A DNA stretch of 29,997 bases. Source: Cyanophora paradoxa. Its lineage: Eukaryota > Glaucocystophyceae > Cyanophorales > Cyanophoraceae. The notes under the pieces are model-generated. The model worked only from the letters and a program-made list of their open reading frames with translations. It was not told where the DNA came from and did not search any database. Positions 1 through 9,283 of this stretch are shown here, in pieces. How positions within the stretch are numbered: the stretch's first letter is position 1; each line of letters starts with the position of its first letter. The stretch covers positions 1 to 29,997 of the forward strand of contig QPMI01000485.1 in NCBI GenBank assembly GCA_004431415.1, in the 5' to 3' direction. A program made the translations under genes and the position numbers.

Positions 1-69
1 ACGAACGATATCCGAAAGAGAGAGCTTTAACAGTGATGCTTTACTCGGATTTGCGGGCGGTTCTTTTAA

Positions 70-593
70 TCCACTCGTGTCTTCCCGGTTTCCTATTCTC
101 TCGCTCTGTCCACAAACCGCTTCGTGTTCTCGTCTCCAAACAGCCCGTTTACATTAGAGTCCTCAGACCAGGAGCTCTGTGATTGTCTCGGCATAGAACC
201 CGGAGTGGTTTACGCCAGCACACCAGAACCAGTGACGGTTCCACTCAGAGATTACCCCAGTCGCTACGCGATTATATGCCCGAAAATGGTCGACTTTAAT
301 GCGATTCCATATATTTACCTTGACATCGAAGAGCTCCGCCCGTTTACCAAATTCGCAGCGGTTACTGGGAGACTGAACAATGTCGACGACTCCTATCTCT
401 TGCGAATTCAGATGAATTCGGACTTTGGTAGATATTCCTTTTACCACGAACCGAGCGCAAGCTCCCTTTCGTAAATGTCACATCGCAACTCGATTTAGAT
501 CGCCTCACAATATCGCTTCGAAAATGGAGGGGCTCTGTTGCGGATATAAACGGTCTCTCATTCTCGTTCCAGCTGGAAGTTATCACGGATTAA
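70..593 (+). pseudogene. virion structural-type protein, frameshifted
   Basis: An open frame runs from after the stop at 67-69 to about 474. It carries a stretch containing PYIYLDIEEL near its middle. Around 470 the reading moves to another frame, which continues with a C-terminal segment containing LDRLTISLRKWRGSV and ends at TAA 591-593. A central YIYL-x-I-EL motif plus a C-terminal 'LDRLTI...FSFQLEVI' strand pattern is what I associate with non-MCP structural proteins of polinton-like and giant-virus-like elements. That family assignment is from memory and unverified. The true N-terminus may lie in another frame or before the window. One clear frameshift makes it broken as read. Its gene-dense, low-GC context matches the following viral genes. 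Confidence 0.45.
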
Positions 594-664
594 GCGCTGT
601 CACACATAGTAGCCCTCGAAATCAATTCGGCATGCCGAAGCTACGTTTGTCGAGAGCACCCAGA

Positions 665-1060
665 TTACGAGGGTCTCACAGATCTCGGGTTCGCTAAGAA
701 ATGTTCGTCGGGATCCGCACTTCCGGCTATTTGATTCGCATTGGTAAACACTCTCGTCGCGCCGGCTTCTGTGTATGTAACAAGCGCAGAAACTCCGGGA
801 GTAAGCTGGTAATCGATCTCAAACGTTTTAATGTAGTTTCCATTCGCAGCCCGGCTTCATTTTATAGAGGAAAGCATAAACAGACGCGGAAAATCGATGC
901 GTAAATAATTGCCTCCCGACCTACTACCTTCGGCGGTTAGTAAAGCCCACCCACCCCGTGGCATTCGACCAGCGGGCATTGGAGGCTGTGCCGAATTCCG
1001 CAATAAAGGCGCTATTATCGAGCGGCACCCAGTTAGACTCCGGGGTGCGCTACATCTGTG
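665..1060 (-). pseudogene. F5/8 type C (discoidin) domain protein, decayed
   Basis: Read on the minus strand, three frame segments give the order of a discoidin fold. First comes a Trp-rich N-terminal part (SNWVPLDN, then WSNATGWVGFTN). Next is NYLRIDFPRLFML, matching the usual 'WLQIDLG' position. Last is NYIKTFEIDYQL...ALVTYTEAG...VFTNANQIAG, matching the 'YVKSFKVEYS...VFTGNTD' half. It stops at TAA 665-667. An in-frame TGA lies near 860 and at least one frameshift near 930, so it is not translatable as read. F5/8 C domains bind carbohydrate or lipid at cell surfaces, and an attachment role is inferred. It may have been fused to the adjacent patatin, since it lies immediately downstream on the same strand. 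Confidence 0.5.
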
Positions 1061-2060
1061 CACCCGGACAGATTAATTATGGGAACATCGCCCTCTGAGA
1101 TATTCATGGTCAGCACTGAATACATCGCATTAAAATACGTTTGCTGTGCGGAAACAAAGGCGAGCGCTTCCGTTCCAAATATTGCAGGTGACTCGTTGTG
1201 ATAGTATCGAGGGTCATTTTATCTTTCGGTAAAGGAACGCTCAGCTTATAGTAGCGATCGTAATTCTGATCATCGTTTCTGGGTAAAGTTCCAGTAGCTT
1301 TACGTGGGCGTTTAGATCGCTCGACTCTAAGAACATGCTGAGAATTGGCGATCCTGTCGCGCTTAGCATCCATTGCACGATCCCCCAATTTTTCATAGTG
1401 TCGTACGAATATCCAGCTGTCGCCTTATCAGAGTCTTGGACGTGACCCGCCGTAATCGAAACCACGATAAGCTCCTCCTCGCATGAGTTTCCGAATAAAG
1501 TGCGGGCGAACGTGTAGCCACAGATCCCGGGCGAATTATTTCCGCTCATGCAACCATCGATTAAACAATATGTTCTCCCGGCGACTGTGACTTGTTTCGG
1601 CTCGAAATAGGTCGGAGCAGCCGAGGTAGCCTTGCAGCATCGCGCACAAGCATCCCATTAATATCTTCATCGTTGCTTGAAATAAAACGGGGGACATTAA
1701 GACCGTGTCGAACGCAGTCACGATGGTGGGTTTATAGAGATCCGCCATGGTGCCACCGCTTCTAAGTTAGTTGCTTCGTACTTTGGGCGCTGTACAATCG
1801 ATGTAAGCACTCGTGGATTTGCGAAAATCAGCGGTAGCTTCGCTTTGTAGAGCGCCAGAATATCAGTAGCAGTATATTTAGGGGCGCCATCGGTTCCCTT
1901 GATATTCAATAGGAGCGCGATTAATCCACCTGTGGATGTTCCCGCAAAGCAGTCGAATAGCTGTTGGATTCGTTTACCTGTTTGTGCTTCAATCTGTGCA
2001 GTATAGCAGCCTCGATTATTCCGCGCGACCCCCTCCACTCAAAGCGAGAACGGTCTTCAT
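1033..2060 (-). pseudogene. patatin-like phospholipase, frameshifted
   Basis: This is a lipid acyl hydrolase of the patatin family, which uses a Ser-Asp dyad. The minus-strand start ATG is at 2058-2060 and is followed at once by the glycine-rich oxyanion motif (LALSGGG). A 1-nt shift separates it from RGIIEAAILH. The nucleophile motif GTSTGG sits at about 1925-1942. The Asp motif, normally DGG, reads IDGC near 1550-1558, just after an intact APTYFEP block. The C-terminal block with YYKLSVPL is in yet another frame near 1200-1260. At least three frameshifts break it. Patatins occur in several large DNA viruses and bacteria; a role in membrane breach or lipid remodelling is inferred. It is divergently transcribed from the fibre gene across a 43-bp gap. 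Confidence 0.75.
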
Positions 2061-2103
2061 TATCGTATATACTTCTTATATATCTTCTTTGTTTATAAAG
2101 AGG
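2061..2103. promoter_or_regulatory. divergent viral promoter region
   Basis: A 43-bp AT-rich spacer separates the patatin start (minus, 2060) from the first ATG on the plus strand (2104). It contains TATATAC, TTATATATC and TTTATAAAG. With so little space, both promoters must overlap here. TATA-like function is inferred from composition and position only. Confidence 0.4.
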
Positions 2104-2207
2104 ATGTCGTTCCTGAATCCGAGACCGATGCACGAGTAATTAATTCGACCACGCAGATAGAGGACACTGACCAGGTAAACACGAAATTCGTGGGTCTATC
2201 AGAATAA
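2104..2207 (+). pseudogene. short viral ORF, frameshifted
   Basis: An ATG at 2104 gives only a short peptide. A different frame entered within a few codons runs through ARVINSTTQIEDTDQVNTKF to TAA 2205-2207. It could be a small separate gene of about 35 residues or the N-terminal tip of the fibre gene that follows. No family is recognised. Confidence 0.25.
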
Positions 2208-2214
2208 ATTACAA

Positions 2215-5200
2215 TGCAGACCGCGAAGATCCAGTCAGTGGAAACACGAGCAGACCCGCAGCTTTGCAGTTAATGAACGTCGAGAAGGGGGATCATAAAC
2301 TTGGAATCGACTTTTACTTGATGATAACGAGCGAAACAGAGTTGCAGCATCCAGGCGACTCGGCAGTTTACCGAAAACGGTGCGCTATAATCGCAGGAAC
2401 ATTCCAAAGCATTCGACAAGGGTCGCTTAAACTTCTTTATCCAAGATGAAAGCGGTTTCCAAAATGCAGCTATGAGAATCGTGGATAATAGCACGCTTAT
2501 AGCCGGGGTTTCAAACAGACAGACAAGGTAGAAATTGTTCACGGTTTATCTACAAGTAATTTGACAGCAAGTAACATTACCACGAATACCCTAAACGTAA
2601 ACTCGCTTAACTCTGAGTCGTTTTTCGCCACTAATGTCGCTACATGCAATCTAACCCTTGATTCATTTATAATTCAGAAGAGCAACACTGTTCCCCAAAT
2701 CACAGAGGGCGTTTTTACAGTAGATCCGCGAACCAGTGTTAGAGATCCTCGAAAACGGGAGCGTTGTAAATATAATTGGTGCCAATGCCCCGAATGTGCG
2801 ATCCATAGCTCTTGATAAAACGACTATCTCGTTTGCTGAGGAAGTTCCGACATTTACCACAGAGAAACAAGCACTGAGAACCGATCACGTTCACATTACC
2901 AGACAAAATGTAAACGATCTTTTGGGCAAGGACATTGTAAAGGCGTTTTTGGAGTTCGAGAGGAACAAGAACACCAAAGATTCCAGCCAGGATGGAACCC
3001 TCACGACTCACACAACCGAAATAGCCGCAATACAATCGGAGATTAATGCACTGTTTGCAGCAGATGGAGCGCTTGCAATTACCTTAGCCATATTCTATCG
3101 AAAAGGAACATTTACCCCGCGACTGATAACACATACCGAGTTGGTTTTATCGAATCTGAGATGGTCAGAGGTGCATGGAGTTTCCATGTTTGCCTCCAAT
3201 TTAATCTTCCATTAAATCACTCACTCCGACTAATCAGATTCTTACCAATGGTAATGCACTGATCAGCTACACCGACTATAATAGTAACCTTTCCCGCTCG
3301 GTTTTCGCAAACTGAGACCTAACTGTCGAGGGATACCCTCAGCAGCTCGCAATGGGGTCTATGTCGCTTACGTAGGCAAACCTACATATACATTCACTTG
3401 GGATCAGTTGGGTGTCACAGGTTTCGAGACGAATATACCCACTGTTTCATTGGTGGATCACACTACTTATTATAATCCTATCTATAACAATAATGAATCT
3501 AATAAAGCATTTATCCAAAATGTCACCTCCACAGGGTTTCAGGTTTCGTTTGTCATTAACGAGACATACAATTTACTTATCATCCGAAACAACTCATTGA
3601 GTTCCGAAGCTACTATTAGTTTCACTCTTAACATCAATTATATCACCCCTGAATTCGATAGCAAACCCAGAGTGAAGGTTTACCGAGATTTACAAGGTAG
3701 CAATATCGTGCCTTCTCACAGAATTTCGATCTTGGGGCGAATTCTTTGAGGTGGAACACAGTTTATACTTTGAATGCAAACACCTGTAATATTGTGGTCG
3801 CAGGGTCATCGGCTACTATTGGAGATCTGACCGCCCTTTCAAAAGGAGTATCTTAAAGAGCTGTATATTACAAAGTCTGATTTACCAGATGCTATTTCGT
3901 TGGTGCTCTCCCCGACTCCCAGTATATCCTATCACAATGTGAAAGACACCAGTAATGTAGTGCAGAGGGGAAGCAAAGTATTCCAGGCATCCGAGATATC
4001 AGCAACAACATATAGATACCTTGCAGCGGTTCCAGCGAATTTTAATTTCACATTTGAGACACCATTTGTTTCCCCTCCTACTATTGAAATAACTGACACG
4101 AATTTGTATGTGATCAATAATGGGTCGACCACCTCTATTAACAATGCACCAGCCGGCTACTCCCCATTTGTTGCAACTAACATAACAACCACCGGCTTCA
4201 CACTTGTCGGAAATGCAACAGTGACATATGCTCTTACAGCATATCCTGTTGGGTTGTATTTTGCGAAATTTAATCTTTCAGCGATCCCACCTGTGTCCCT
4301 TTCTCCTCCCTTTACTATCAATTGGAAGGCAACAGGAACTATTCCGCGATTTGACCCCGAAGACCGCTTGAAAATAAGGTATCCTCTCGATGTGACCGAC
4401 CTCCATACTACGAGAATAAATGGGCAGAATTTCGTATTTAATGGAACCAATGCGACTCTGATCAATAACAGTGTCACAAATAATTACTTTTTCGATTCTC
4501 GATATATTAATACTTGCAATATTGTCATACAAAACACGTTTGAGAATCGAAGTAAGACCTTAACAGTCACCTTGCCCACTCACTCGAATGTCTCAGATGG
4601 ATTTCACTATTACCTGTTCAATCGCAATTACACCTCTTATATTCCATATCCTTCTGAGACTGTGGATATGAGCTATCCAGAGTCACCCTAACATCGACCA
4701 ATGCTGACTTCTTTGGATCCACGGACTTTATGACCTTCTTTGCTTTCACATCCTCTACTGATGGGCTCTTAGTTTATTACACTTTCAGGTATGATGCTGT
4801 TTGGACTCAGCTTGACAGCCACCCAAATACAGATGTAATCGAAGTGGGCGATAAGAAATATATTAAAACCGCTTCCCCATGGGTGTGCACTGTCCGGCTC
4901 GATGATAGATACACTCCAACCTAAATAGCATCGGAATGCACTCGACTTGCAATATTTATGTGCAAGGTGCAATTTCGGCTACCAAATATTTCGAGGGTGG
5001 AACTGTGATGCAGCCCATAGGTTGCTATCGAGAAATGGGCTCTTTGAGTCATTTAGTGGGACAGCTCTACCGCCATTTATCAGGGACACAGTCTATGATA
5101 CTACATGCAATATTTGGGTGTGCCGATCTGTGAGCAATCCACCTGTGACAAAGGAATTATATAAATATCTCTCAGATACCTATGGTGCAATTACAGGGTC

Positions 5201-5793
5201 TTCAACAGGAAATCCAGCAACGGCTCCATCGTGTTTGCGAATGCATACACAGCGCCGACATCATTAGCAGGGTCGACAGAACCGCCACCAAACGATCCCA
5301 ATCCAAACACACCTAAGCCAGATCCCGATTCAAAAGATCCCCTACAACTGATCCAGATCCGAACACGACACCTAATAATCCCTCAAATCCTACAAATCCA
5401 GTCGGATCGCCAGGAATGGATCCAGGAACGTTAGTGCTTCTCATTCTCTTGCCGATTCTCGGTGCTCTTGGACTTGTGCTTGCATACAAATTCCGAGCTC
5501 TATGTTGTGCTTGCATAGACAGAACCATTGCAGGAGCAGGTAATAAATACTCAACACCAGAGCTTAATGTGACCCAAACAGCCGAAGGAGATGTGGGGTT
5601 AGAGGTGAGGTCAGCCGAGGGGCATGGTCTTAGTGTTGTGAGAACTGATCAACCACCAGCAAGTAGGGCAGCACCCAAAAAATCACGAGCAGAACGAATG
5701 GCTGAATCAATAATGAATGAAAATGCAGACTTTATGGCGGAAATTGCACAACGAGAGGGCAGAACATACGAGCTTCTCCCAATGCGACCTTAA
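2215..5793 (+). pseudogene. large fibre/stalk protein with C-terminal membrane anchor, multiply frameshifted
   Basis: The first ATG after the preceding stop is at 2215. Frame segments give one long architecture. A beta-rich N-terminal part is followed by a shaft entry with SNLTASNITTNTLNVNSLNS, typical of viral or phage fibres. Then come repeated blocks that each contain a Thr-Cys-Asn-(Ile/Leu) signature (codons near 2642, 3782, 4512, 4945 and 5103) and a 'FDLGANSLRWNTVYT' block. A Pro/Asp/Asn-rich linker (about 5280-5410) leads to a hydrophobic segment (LVLLILLPILGALGLVLAY, about 5430-5490), a Cys-rich juxtamembrane stretch (CCAC) and a charged ~90-residue tail ending at 5793. Frame changes occur near 2240, 2420, 2500, 2745, 3215, 3310, 3345, 3745, 3880, 4690, 4925 and 5210. 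An intact protein would be roughly 1,190 residues. I infer a virion spike anchored in an internal membrane. It could instead be two or more adjacent fibre genes. Confidence 0.6.
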
Positions 5794-5822
5794 TTTTTGT
5801 AGAATGCCATAATAGAGAAATA

Positions 5823-7284
5823 ATGACGGAACCCATAGTAGAAACGACAGTAAAGAATGCGGTATTGGATAATCAATTTTATATAACCCATGCCAATATA
5901 CCCAGTGAATCCAATGACCTAATTGTTAATCTAAAAGGCTATGTGATGGGAGCTATGGCTTCTAACCTATGGAATGACATTTTCGGTTACGAGTTTGGTC
6001 ACATCTATGACATTGCAAATGGGATTGGCTATGTGGATGCAATGGCAGGCACAGCTTTTCGCAATTTAAATTGCAACTGTGTGGGTGGGTGGATGTTTCA
6101 GATCTGTTCAAATGTCGATCCTACTATTGATCCCGCCACGATTACTTTTGATTGCAATCTGTATGCCCCAAAACCATTTTTTCTATCACTTGCAATCTCG
6201 TTAATTCGGATGTGCCCATAGTAGCACCTGTAATAGGTGCATCAAATATGTATATCCAAAGAAATCCGGTCGTGCATACAGGCGCCGAATTTATATTAGG
6301 CGACAACACCCAATTAGTCGACTCGAATTGCCCACGAATTTCACCTTTAATCTCGTGGATGAGTTCCCTAACAGTCAAAGTCTTATGTATTTCACCTCTG
6401 AAAATCGCCTTTCGGGTGCATTCTCACCCATTGAGCTGTCTATACCGAAGCAAAAGGTGAGCTATAAGGAGCTTACAGATGTGCCGGCGGGTTTTAGTGG
6501 GAAGTGGAGTGATATCATTCAGAAGCCGACTTGGAGTAGTGTAGCATACACAGGAAATTACTATGATCTTGTAAATCCTCCCGATTTCACAAGCTATATA
6601 CCTCGTTGGATTGATCAAGGTGTAATTATATCAGAATCTACACTCCCTTTCAATGGGACATGGGATAGGTTATTTACTAAGCCGAATTTGCATGCTGTTG
6701 CCACAAGTGGTGATTACAACGATTTAACTAACACCCCTATTGCACCGACCTTGCATGCTGTGGCTACAAGTGGGAGCTATACAGATTTAGTTAATACACC
6801 AAACTTGCATGCTGTGGCTACAAGCGGGAACTATGACGATTTAATTAACACACCCACTTCGCCACCTACTCACAATCACAGCATCGAGTTGCTCACGAAT
6901 TTCGGTAGTTATGTGAATCCAAATGCATATGTGCAACAAGGGACAATGGATGTAGTAATTCCTGCCGGAGTCTATTACAAAGGGGATTTTACCACAGTAT
7001 CGGGAACCGTTACATTCTCAACCCCATTTTTTAGTGATCCTGTAATTACTGCTACTCTCGAAAACAGTATTATTTTAACAAGTGTCGATTTCACCAATAG
7101 CATATATCTCTCTGCTGAATATCAGTTCGGAAATCGCATTGGGTTCAAAAATAAATTCACTTGGATTGCGATATTCACTTGTTACTCGGACATCAATTAT
7201 AACAGTGTGATCCAAAGCAATCGCACCCTTAAACTCCATTGGATTGCTGTCGGACCTCTCCAAAACAATAATATTCTCGCTTAA
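5823..7284 (+). pseudogene. fibre protein with tandem tail-fibre repeats, two frameshifts
   Basis: The start ATG is at 5823, 30 nt after the previous stop. The first frame runs to about 6170. A second frame carries the middle to about 6340, then the third frame continues to TAA at 7284. The junctions lie near A/T runs, so sequencing error or decay are both possible. The C-terminal half carries three close repeats of LHAVATSGxYxDLxNTP (about 6689-6855), preceded by a degenerate one (SSVAYTGNYYDLVNPP, about 6537-6585). This repeat type is common in phage and giant-virus fibre shafts. The ~130-residue C-terminal beta-rich domain is probably the receptor-binding tip (inference). An intact product would be about 485 residues. 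Confidence 0.65.
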
Positions 7285-7305
7285 TAAGTAAAGAACAATC
7301 AAAAG

Positions 7306-8313
7306 ATGTCAACTGTATTCACGCCTGTGTTTTCTTTGAGTGCAAGTGCTGTCCATAATGTCCAACACACAGTCTATGATTTATCTCCGAGCCATCCTTC
7401 GACTGAGACAGCGAAAACCGATTCTTTTAATGACCAAAGCATACTCAGAGTCAAAGAACTCAGAGCTGACAAGATTGATGGACTCGTTAAAGCTACTCAA
7501 ATGATCGTATCTAATCGACCCGCAATATCTTCGGGCTGGTCACCAAAGAAAATCTATATGAAGGTCAACAGGATTCCAAAACGGCTTTTAATCCGGCTGA
7601 TAGGAATTCGGCGGCTTTTCAAGTTTACAGTGGTGGGGCATGGATTGGGACTGGACTTGGAGTGAATGGGAATGCAACAGTGAGCGGGAATGCAACAGTT
7701 ACTGGAAGCCTTACAGCTGGATCATTTGGGACAGTTAAAACGACGACTATTGATTCTGGGGCAAATACAGAGTTGGTGATCAAGCGAAATAATGAGAATA
7801 TCGCTTCTACTTTCACAGCATCACACACTAATGCAACAGGTGGGGCAGTTGCAGGAACTTATAGCTGGAAAGGTCTCACTATTAATGGGACTAATTCCTA
7901 TCTTGCACTTCCTAATCATCCCCGGTTTTGTGTTGGTGTTTCTGGAACTGTAACTGGTGCGGCTTATATTGGAGCCTATGGGCATACATTTCTAAACCAT
8001 GGAAATCACGTAAATGTTTCCACAGGTTACTTCACAGCTCCTGTGTCAGGTCATTACAGATTCGTGTTCACTGGCGTAACAAGTCTAAATAATGTTGATA
8101 CATATGTAGCATAATGATGGGCCTCCTAATGGTAAAAATCTCGATGGTTATACATCAGCGTTAGGAACGAACTATCATAGAACTATATGCTTGAATGTCA
8201 TTGTAGCAATGTATGCTGGTGACACAGGAAGGTTATATGTTGGAGGAACAATTATGGGAGCTGTTGGAACAGCAAATTGTCAATGGTCGGGTGAATTAAT
8301 TTCTGCTTCGTAA
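7306..8313 (+). pseudogene. fibre protein with C-terminal C1q-like domain, two frameshifts
   Basis: The ATG at 7306 is 22 nt after the preceding stop. The N-terminal ~80 residues are open to a frame change near 7545, after which the frame with DSKTAFNPADRNSAAFQVYS continues. A short collagen-like-position shaft of GNATVSGNATVTGSL repeats follows. The end is a C1q/TNF-like beta-sandwich with the family pattern F-N-x-S-T-G-x-F-T-A-P-V-x-G-x-Y-x-F (here VNVSTGYFTAPVSGHYRFVF, about 8008-8067). A second frame change near 8112 is followed by the last strands (GRLYVGG...GELISAS) and TAA 8311-8313. C1q-like tips bind diverse ligands; an attachment role is inferred. An intact product would be about 335 residues. 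Confidence 0.7.
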
Positions 8314-8321
8314 GTAAAAGA

Positions 8322-8585
8322 ATGTCGAACATCTACCAAGTGGTTCTAACTGATACTGAAAAACTCGGAATGGAATACTGTGCCTACTCTGTTCAGGATT
8401 GGATCGATAATGCGGCTCATAATCGGGCGAGAATCGCGATTGATGAGATTGTGGACAAAGAAGTTAAATCGTGTATTGGTGCTGGAATTCCGATTCCACT
8501 CACAAAGGAAGCGATTGTAGAGCAAGCATTTAATCGGGGGACTGTTCGAAAGGCAAGCGAAATTCCTGTGAGTGCTCCTATGTAA
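8322..8585 (+). CDS. small tail-associated protein, phage-like
   Basis: This intact 87-residue frame starts at ATG 8322, 8 nt after the C1q gene's stop, and is the only unbroken gene of the viral block. The core QDWIDNAAHNRARIAIDEIV, flanked by an acidic start (LTDTEKLGMEY) and an 'IP...KEAIVEQAF' end, resembles a small helical protein encoded next to tail-fibre genes in many marine tailed phages. That recognition is from memory and its function is not established. Position directly downstream of two fibre genes fits a fibre-assembly or chaperone role (inference). AAAAGA precedes the start, and similar A-rich leaders precede 7306 and 5823. Confidence 0.6.
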   Translation: MSNIYQVVLTDTEKLGMEYCAYSVQDWIDNAAHNRARIAIDEIVDKEVKSCIGAGIPIPLTKEAIVEQAFNRGTVRKASEIPVSAPM

Positions 8586-8693
8586 AGAATTCGAAGAATG
8601 AGAGATGGGTTTATTGTTATTTTTCATAGATCATGCATAAGAAAGGCATGTATCTTGCATAGTGGGCGGGGCGCGAGTGGTTCCAGTACATTT

Positions 8694-8768
8694 CGATTGA
8701 GTTCGCAAGTTTGTGCAGGTGGGCATTTTCGGCATGCTTGCAGATGCACAAACTTGCGAACGCAATCG
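8694..8768. terminator. long hairpin after the last viral gene
   Basis: Arms 8694-8717 and 8745-8768 are inverted repeats of 24 nt with one mismatch, enclosing a 27-nt loop. It lies 108 nt past the stop at 8585. In mimivirus relatives, palindromes between genes mark transcript 3' ends, so a 3'-end signal is plausible. It could also be a terminal or recombination structure of the element. Confidence 0.5.
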
Positions 8769-8795
8769 ATCTCGTACTTATCATCGTACTCTCTC

Positions 8796-9119
8796 AGTGG
8801 GGTTCACCTCGGTTTTCTTTTTGGATTACTGAAAACAGTCCGGCAACGATCGGGAACATTTCGTAATAATGGGGTCTTACTGTGCCTTACTGAGAGATCG
8901 GGGGACGGGTTTAGGGCTTACTGAGAATGGTAAGAGATCGGAGAGAAGATGAAATGTAGGTTTTCGTGATTGGTTTTAGTAAGGATGCATGAGAGGTTTA
9001 TAAAAGACAGTGTGGCTCAGTGCGGAATAGAGCGATTTTATTAATTTGTGACTGAGAATAAAGGATGGTTTATATTTGCTCACTGAAATAGGTCGGCGGG
9101 AATTAGTGGGGTTCACCTC
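8796..9119. repeat. 15-bp direct repeat near the viral boundary
   Basis: AGTGGGGTTCACCTC occurs exactly at 8796-8810 and 9105-9119, 309 bp apart. It may be a duplication footprint at the edge of the insertion or a short internal repeat of the viral end. Confidence 0.5.
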
Positions 9120-9283
9120 CCAGCGAGCCGGCAGATTTAGACTGTCGGTCCACATCATCTGGATCTTAGTTAAACGTTCCTGCCCGCGGCCGTGCACGCG
9201 GCAGGGCGATTACGAAAATCAAGATCTACGTGTCAGATATCCGGAAATTCGGACGCACGGAAGACTAGTGTTGCAGAAGCAGC

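Larger units (their letters stand above)
8586..9283. other. non-coding transition from virus-like to host DNA
   Basis: No convincing gene is seen. Composition moves from AT-rich to GC-rich at about 9.1 kb. Besides the hairpin there are scattered ACTGAGA/ACTGAAA words (about 8829, 8889, 8919, 9051 and 9081). A 15-bp direct repeat, AGTGGGGTTCACCTC, occurs at 8796-8810 and 9105-9119. The second copy sits at the composition break. Confidence 0.5.
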
